Shown piece by piece: positions 6,318 through 8,780 of a DNA stretch of 8,780 nucleotides. The DNA lies in assembly GCA_007116915.1 (NCBI GenBank), contig SKHQ01000065.1, positions 1 to 8,780 of the forward strand. Direction: 5' to 3'. The stretch comes from Candidatus Methanomethylophilaceae archaeon (lineage in GTDB: Archaea > Thermoplasmatota > Thermoplasmata > Methanomassiliicoccales > Methanomethylophilaceae). Every line of letters starts with the position of its first letter. The stretch's first letter is position 1. The position numbers and the translations under genes are program-made. The notes beneath the pieces were generated by a model. That model saw nothing but the letters and a program-made list of their open reading frames with translations. It was not told where the DNA came from and did not search any database.

Positions 6318-7190
6318 TCAGAAGATGAATGGGTATAACGCGGTCATTGTCAGAAGCATCATGCCGTGCATCGGCACCACTATGGCCAATCTACCGGTAA
6401 GGACGTAGACAGTACCGAGCACAAGACCGGTCAGGAACATGAAGGCCATTATCGGTAACGATACGTAGCCCGAGTGCATTATGGCGAAAACGAATGCCGT
6501 AACCAGTACCGCCATGGCGGGTCCGAACCTTCGGGCGACCCTCTTCAGTAGCATACGACGGAACAGCAATTCCTCGACCAATGCCACCACCAGTATGAGG
6601 ACCAGGGCCGCCTTGATCAGGTCACCTACGCTCAGGCCAGAGACAGTCTCCGGCATGCCAATTAACAGATATCCTATCAGACCGAGAACGGACCCCCCGA
6701 CCACCCCGATTGTTATCTGACTTACCGAATCAGTCAATGACCTGTAGTGCATTGCCATCTGCTTACCGAGCTTGCGGAATGGGAACTCTCCCGGCTCCAT
6801 GGTGAAGGAGAACCTCTCATCCATCAGCGCGAACAAAAGGACAGGTATCATAGCCAAATACACCAGAATGGCCCAGTCCAGGGTTATCCCGCCGAAATTA
6901 GGCATACCGATGCTGAGGATCCTCAGGACTGATATCAAGGAGTACACCTGATATATCGAGTTGTCCAGTTTGAAGACTATGGGGACTATTATGCAAATAG
7001 CGATGTTGATTGCGTGAACCAGTACCACGTTGGTGGTGCCGGAGATATTGGCATCCCTAGATGCAGAGAACAACAGGAATTCAGCTAACACCAATAGTAA
7101 AAGCGGCAGGAATACTGCCATAACATCATACCGGCTAACAGCCCTCTGATTTAGCGATTCACGGTAACCTATGAGTGCATCTCGGAACAC
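6318..7190 (-). CDS. CPBP-family intramembrane metalloprotease (CAAX/Abi type)
   Basis: This polytopic membrane protein of 290 residues has about seven or eight hydrophobic segments and the CPBP (Rce1-like) signature near its C-terminus. Motif 1 is EELLFR (E206, E207, R211), motif 2 is FAIMH (F235, H239), and a later histidine is H275 in VPMHGMML. The glutamates and histidines are the expected catalytic or metal-binding set, so an active glutamate intramembrane protease is likely. The position four residues after H275, usually Asn in the family, is Leu here. Substrate is unknown; archaeal and bacterial relatives process membrane-associated proteins or peptides. The start is GTG at 7190, backed by AAGGTG five bases upstream; the next in-frame Met is residue 24, inside the first hydrophobic segment. 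It is divergent from the DUF1616 gene and convergent with the 240-residue gene. Confidence 0.9.
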   Translation of the reverse strand: MFRDALIGYRESLNQRAVSRYDVMAVFLPLLLLVLAEFLLFSASRDANISGTTNVVLVHAINIAICIIVPIVFKLDNSIYQVYSLISVLRILSIGMPNFGGITLDWAILVYLAMIPVLLFALMDERFSFTMEPGEFPFRKLGKQMAMHYRSLTDSVSQITIGVVGGSVLGLIGYLLIGMPETVSGLSVGDLIKAALVLILVVALVEELLFRRMLLKRVARRFGPAMAVLVTAFVFAIMHSGYVSLPIMAFMFLTGLVLGTVYVLTGRLAIVVPMHGMMLLTMTALYPFIF

Positions 7191-7195
7191 TGAAA

Positions 7196-7201
7196 CACCT
7201 T
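7196..7201 (-). promoter_or_regulatory. ribosome-binding site of the CPBP protease gene
   Basis: AAGGTG on the minus strand, five bases before the GTG at 7190, supports this non-ATG start. Confidence 0.6.
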
Positions 7202-7213
7202 AATGAATGGCGG

Positions 7214-7220
7214 ATATAAA
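7214..7220 (-). promoter_or_regulatory. candidate TATA box of the CPBP protease gene
   Basis: TTTATAT on the minus strand is centred 27 bases before the GTG at 7190. If used, transcription would start at the start codon and exclude the ribosome-binding site. The block at 7249-7257, which reads TTTATTTAA on this strand, would instead give a leader of about 37 bases that includes the site. Confidence 0.4.
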
Positions 7221-7248
7221 CGGTTATCTCAGTTTATCTGACCAATCG

Positions 7249-7257
7249 TTAAATAAA
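7249..7257 (+). promoter_or_regulatory. TATA box of the DUF1616 gene
   Basis: TTAAATAAA is centred 26 bases before the ATG at 7279. No ribosome-binding site precedes that ATG, so a leaderless transcript is expected. The element decides the start: the ATG at 7207 lies upstream of it. Confidence 0.65.
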
Positions 7258-7278
7258 TGGGACGTTTTCCATATCGCA

Positions 7279-8766
7279 ATGGAGTTGGAAATCAGAAGGG
7301 ATTGGGACCTTTACCTGATGATCGGTCTCACCCTTCTTCTCATCCCTATAATCTATATCTTCCCCGACAGTGTGTTGCGTACTGTCATAGGACTCCCTTT
7401 CCTTCTATTCTTTCCGGGATATCTGGCAATCGCCGCCCTTTTCCCCCGCGCTGACGACCTCGACTCCATCGAACGAGTGGCCTTGTCCTTCGGATTGAGT
7501 ATAGCGATAACTCCTCTGATAGGTTTCGGCCTTAACTACACTCCATGGGGAATAAGGCTCGACCCTATCCTTTTCAGCATATCCGGCTTCATTCTCATTG
7601 TGGCCCTGGTCGCATTGCAGAGGAGGGGAGCCGTCCTTGAACCCTACCTGCCTTTCGACCCCTTTGTGACTGTGGAGTCGGTATGGCGGGATTTCCAGAA
7701 GGAGCAGGGTCTTGACAAAGCACTTTCAGTGATTCTTGCATTGTCGATACTATCTTCAGTTGTGGCCTTGGCTTATGTTATTGCATTCCCCCGCCAAGGC
7801 GAGAGTTTCACCGAATTCTACATCCTCGGACCAGACGGTAAAGCAAGCGGATATCCGAATCAGTTGATAGTGGAGGAGAACGCCACAATCATAATCGGAT
7901 TGGCGAATCACGAGCATCGCACCGTCAACTACACCATTGTTATTTGGCTAGTGAACATAAGTTTCGAGGATAATCAGACTCAGATACATGAACTGTATTT
8001 CTTCGAAAAGATCGGTCCCATCGAACTGGATCACGTCCCGGTGGACATCGAGGGGCCGTGGAAGAAACAATGGGAGATGAACTACACCTTCAGTATCGAT
8101 ACCTTATTCGGCGAGGAAAGTCAATGGCGTGGCAAGATATGGTTCAGCCTTTACAAGGAGGATCATGCCAGAGAGTACACGGAACTCCAGGACTATAGCA
8201 ACGACGAGGAGTCGGTACAAAGCATTCTGGACGGCGTCAAGAACAAGCGTTTGAGCCTCAACCTGAACCTAAGGGTTTCAACAGCCACTGAGTTCTACGT
8301 GCTCGATGGGGATATGCAGCCGCTGACCTCGCCATTGAATCTGACTGAGAATCAGAACCTGACATTGACCTTTGGCATATCCAACCACATGCTGCGGACC
8401 GTGAATTACTCCATTGTCATATGGATGGTGAACTCCAGCACCGATGCCAACGGCACCAACATCACCGAGCTGTATCATATCGATACGTTAGGGCCGATCG
8501 AACTGGAACACATATCCCCTGCCAGCGGTCAGAACTTTACCGATCAATGGAACCTGAGCTATAATCTCAGTGTCAACACCACCTTCGGCGGAGACCCCTG
8601 GAACGGTACGGTCATCTTCGACCTGCATATCGATGAGATTCCAGAGCCTTACGTCCCGCTCGATGACTACGCCAACGATGACGATTCCGTCGAAAGGGTG
8701 ACGGATATCCTGGAGAAACTAAGGCCGGGCATCACCAGGTCCGCGGTACTGAACGTCGAAGTGTGA
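7279..8766 (+). CDS. DUF1616 membrane protein with duplicated extracellular domain
   Basis: This is a member of the archaeal DUF1616 family (COG4743-type membrane proteins, function unknown, often seen in cell-surface contexts). Numbered from 7279 it has 495 residues. The N-terminal domain has four hydrophobic segments (about 11-29, 32-54, 66-86, 93-113) with the family hallmarks GLPFLLFFPGYLAIAALFPR, IERVALSFGLSIAITPL and NYTPWGIRL. A fifth segment (about 149-170) leads to the outside. The ectodomain begins FTEFYILGPDGKASGYP (177-193), the standard DUF1616 C-terminal domain, and is then repeated from about 338. Sequons are abundant: five in the first copy, eleven in the second, and one between membrane segments. 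An upstream in-frame ATG at 7207 would add 24 polar residues, but the TATA box at 7249 and the family's usual N-terminus favour 7279. Confidence 0.9.
   Translation: MELEIRRDWDLYLMIGLTLLLIPIIYIFPDSVLRTVIGLPFLLFFPGYLAIAALFPRADDLDSIERVALSFGLSIAITPLIGFGLNYTPWGIRLDPILFSISGFILIVALVALQRRGAVLEPYLPFDPFVTVESVWRDFQKEQGLDKALSVILALSILSSVVALAYVIAFPRQGESFTEFYILGPDGKASGYPNQLIVEENATIIIGLANHEHRTVNYTIVIWLVNISFEDNQTQIHELYFFEKIGPIELDHVPVDIEGPWKKQWEMNYTFSIDTLFGEESQWRGKIWFSLYKEDHAREYTELQDYSNDEESVQSILDGVKNKRLSLNLNLRVSTATEFYVLDGDMQPLTSPLNLTENQNLTLTFGISNHMLRTVNYSIVIWMVNSSTDANGTNITELYHIDTLGPIELEHISPASGQNFTDQWNLSYNLSVNTTFGGDPWNGTVIFDLHIDEIPEPYVPLDDYANDDDSVERVTDILEKLRPGITRSAVLNVEV
7810..8763 (+). repeat. tandem in-frame duplication of the DUF1616 ectodomain
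   Basis: Two units of about 155-159 codons, 7810-8274 and 8287-8763, align throughout. Matched landmarks are TEFYILGPDG with TEFYVLDGDM, NHEHRTVNYTIVIWLVN with NHMLRTVNYSIVIWMVN, IGPIELDHV with LGPIELEHI, and LQDYSNDEESV with LDDYANDDDSV. Similarity persists in DNA: 7921-7956 and 8398-8433 match at 29 of 36 bases. The first unit keeps the family consensus better (LGPDGKASGYP). Confidence 0.88.
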
Positions 8767-8769
8767 GCA

Positions 8770-8775
8770 GAGGTG
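8770..8775 (+). promoter_or_regulatory. ribosome-binding site of a gene starting beyond the window
   Basis: GAGGTG lies four bases after the DUF1616 stop codon and five bases from the window end. With normal spacing the next gene would begin at or just past 8781, in an operon with the DUF1616 gene. Confidence 0.5.
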
Positions 8776-8780
8776 CAAAG

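Noticed and set aside
6318..7190. Abi protease as part of a phage-defence or bacteriocin-immunity system
   Set aside because: The CPBP/Abi name alone does not show defence; no toxin, bacteriocin or defence partner is nearby and the neighbours look like envelope or housekeeping genes.
7810..8763. Mobile-element or CRISPR-type repeat
   Set aside because: The repetition is an in-frame protein-domain duplication with codon-level divergence, not short direct repeats or inverted ends.

Overview
The window is archaeal, most likely euryarchaeal and plausibly Thermoplasmata (for example a Methanomassiliicoccales relative); the finer placement is a guess. The archaeal signs are a full-length archaeal-type RtcB, an archaeal SepF, a stand-alone MCT-1-like PUA protein, a DUF1616 membrane protein, TATA-type promoter elements about 26-27 nt ahead of start codons (leaderless genes), and many N-glycosylation sequons in predicted exported domains. 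Seven of nine genes stop with TGA, one with TAA and one with TAG.

Layout. A tRNA-His(GTG) gene (15-92) lies just ahead of rtcB (147-1598, + strand). rtcB converges, with one base between the stop codons, on a minus-strand pair: sepF (2891-3262) followed by an overlapping SAMHD1-like HD phosphohydrolase gene (1600-2904). Upstream of sepF, on the same strand but probably with its own promoter, is an MCT-1-like PUA gene (3316-3810). A compact divergent promoter region (about 3811-3889) separates it from a two-gene + strand operon for unrecognised envelope proteins: a membrane-anchored, acidic, sequon-bearing 335-residue protein (3890-4897) and a four-helix membrane protein with a very charged tail (4902-5534). 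An unrecognised 240-residue cysteine-containing soluble protein follows under its own promoter (5592-6314). It converges, with a three-base gap, on a CPBP-family intramembrane protease gene (6318-7190, - strand). Divergent from the protease is a DUF1616 membrane protein with a duplicated, sequon-rich extracellular domain (7279-8766). A ribosome-binding site at the right edge suggests another gene starts just outside.

How it fits together. The left half is housekeeping: tRNA, RNA ligation, nucleotide hydrolysis, translation-associated RNA binding and FtsZ-ring anchoring. The right half is dominated by envelope proteins. I see no mobile element, CRISPR array or recognised defence module. The least explained parts are the 335/210-residue membrane pair, the 240-residue cysteine protein and the duplicated DUF1616 ectodomain. 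Both convergent gene pairs lack room for separate terminators.
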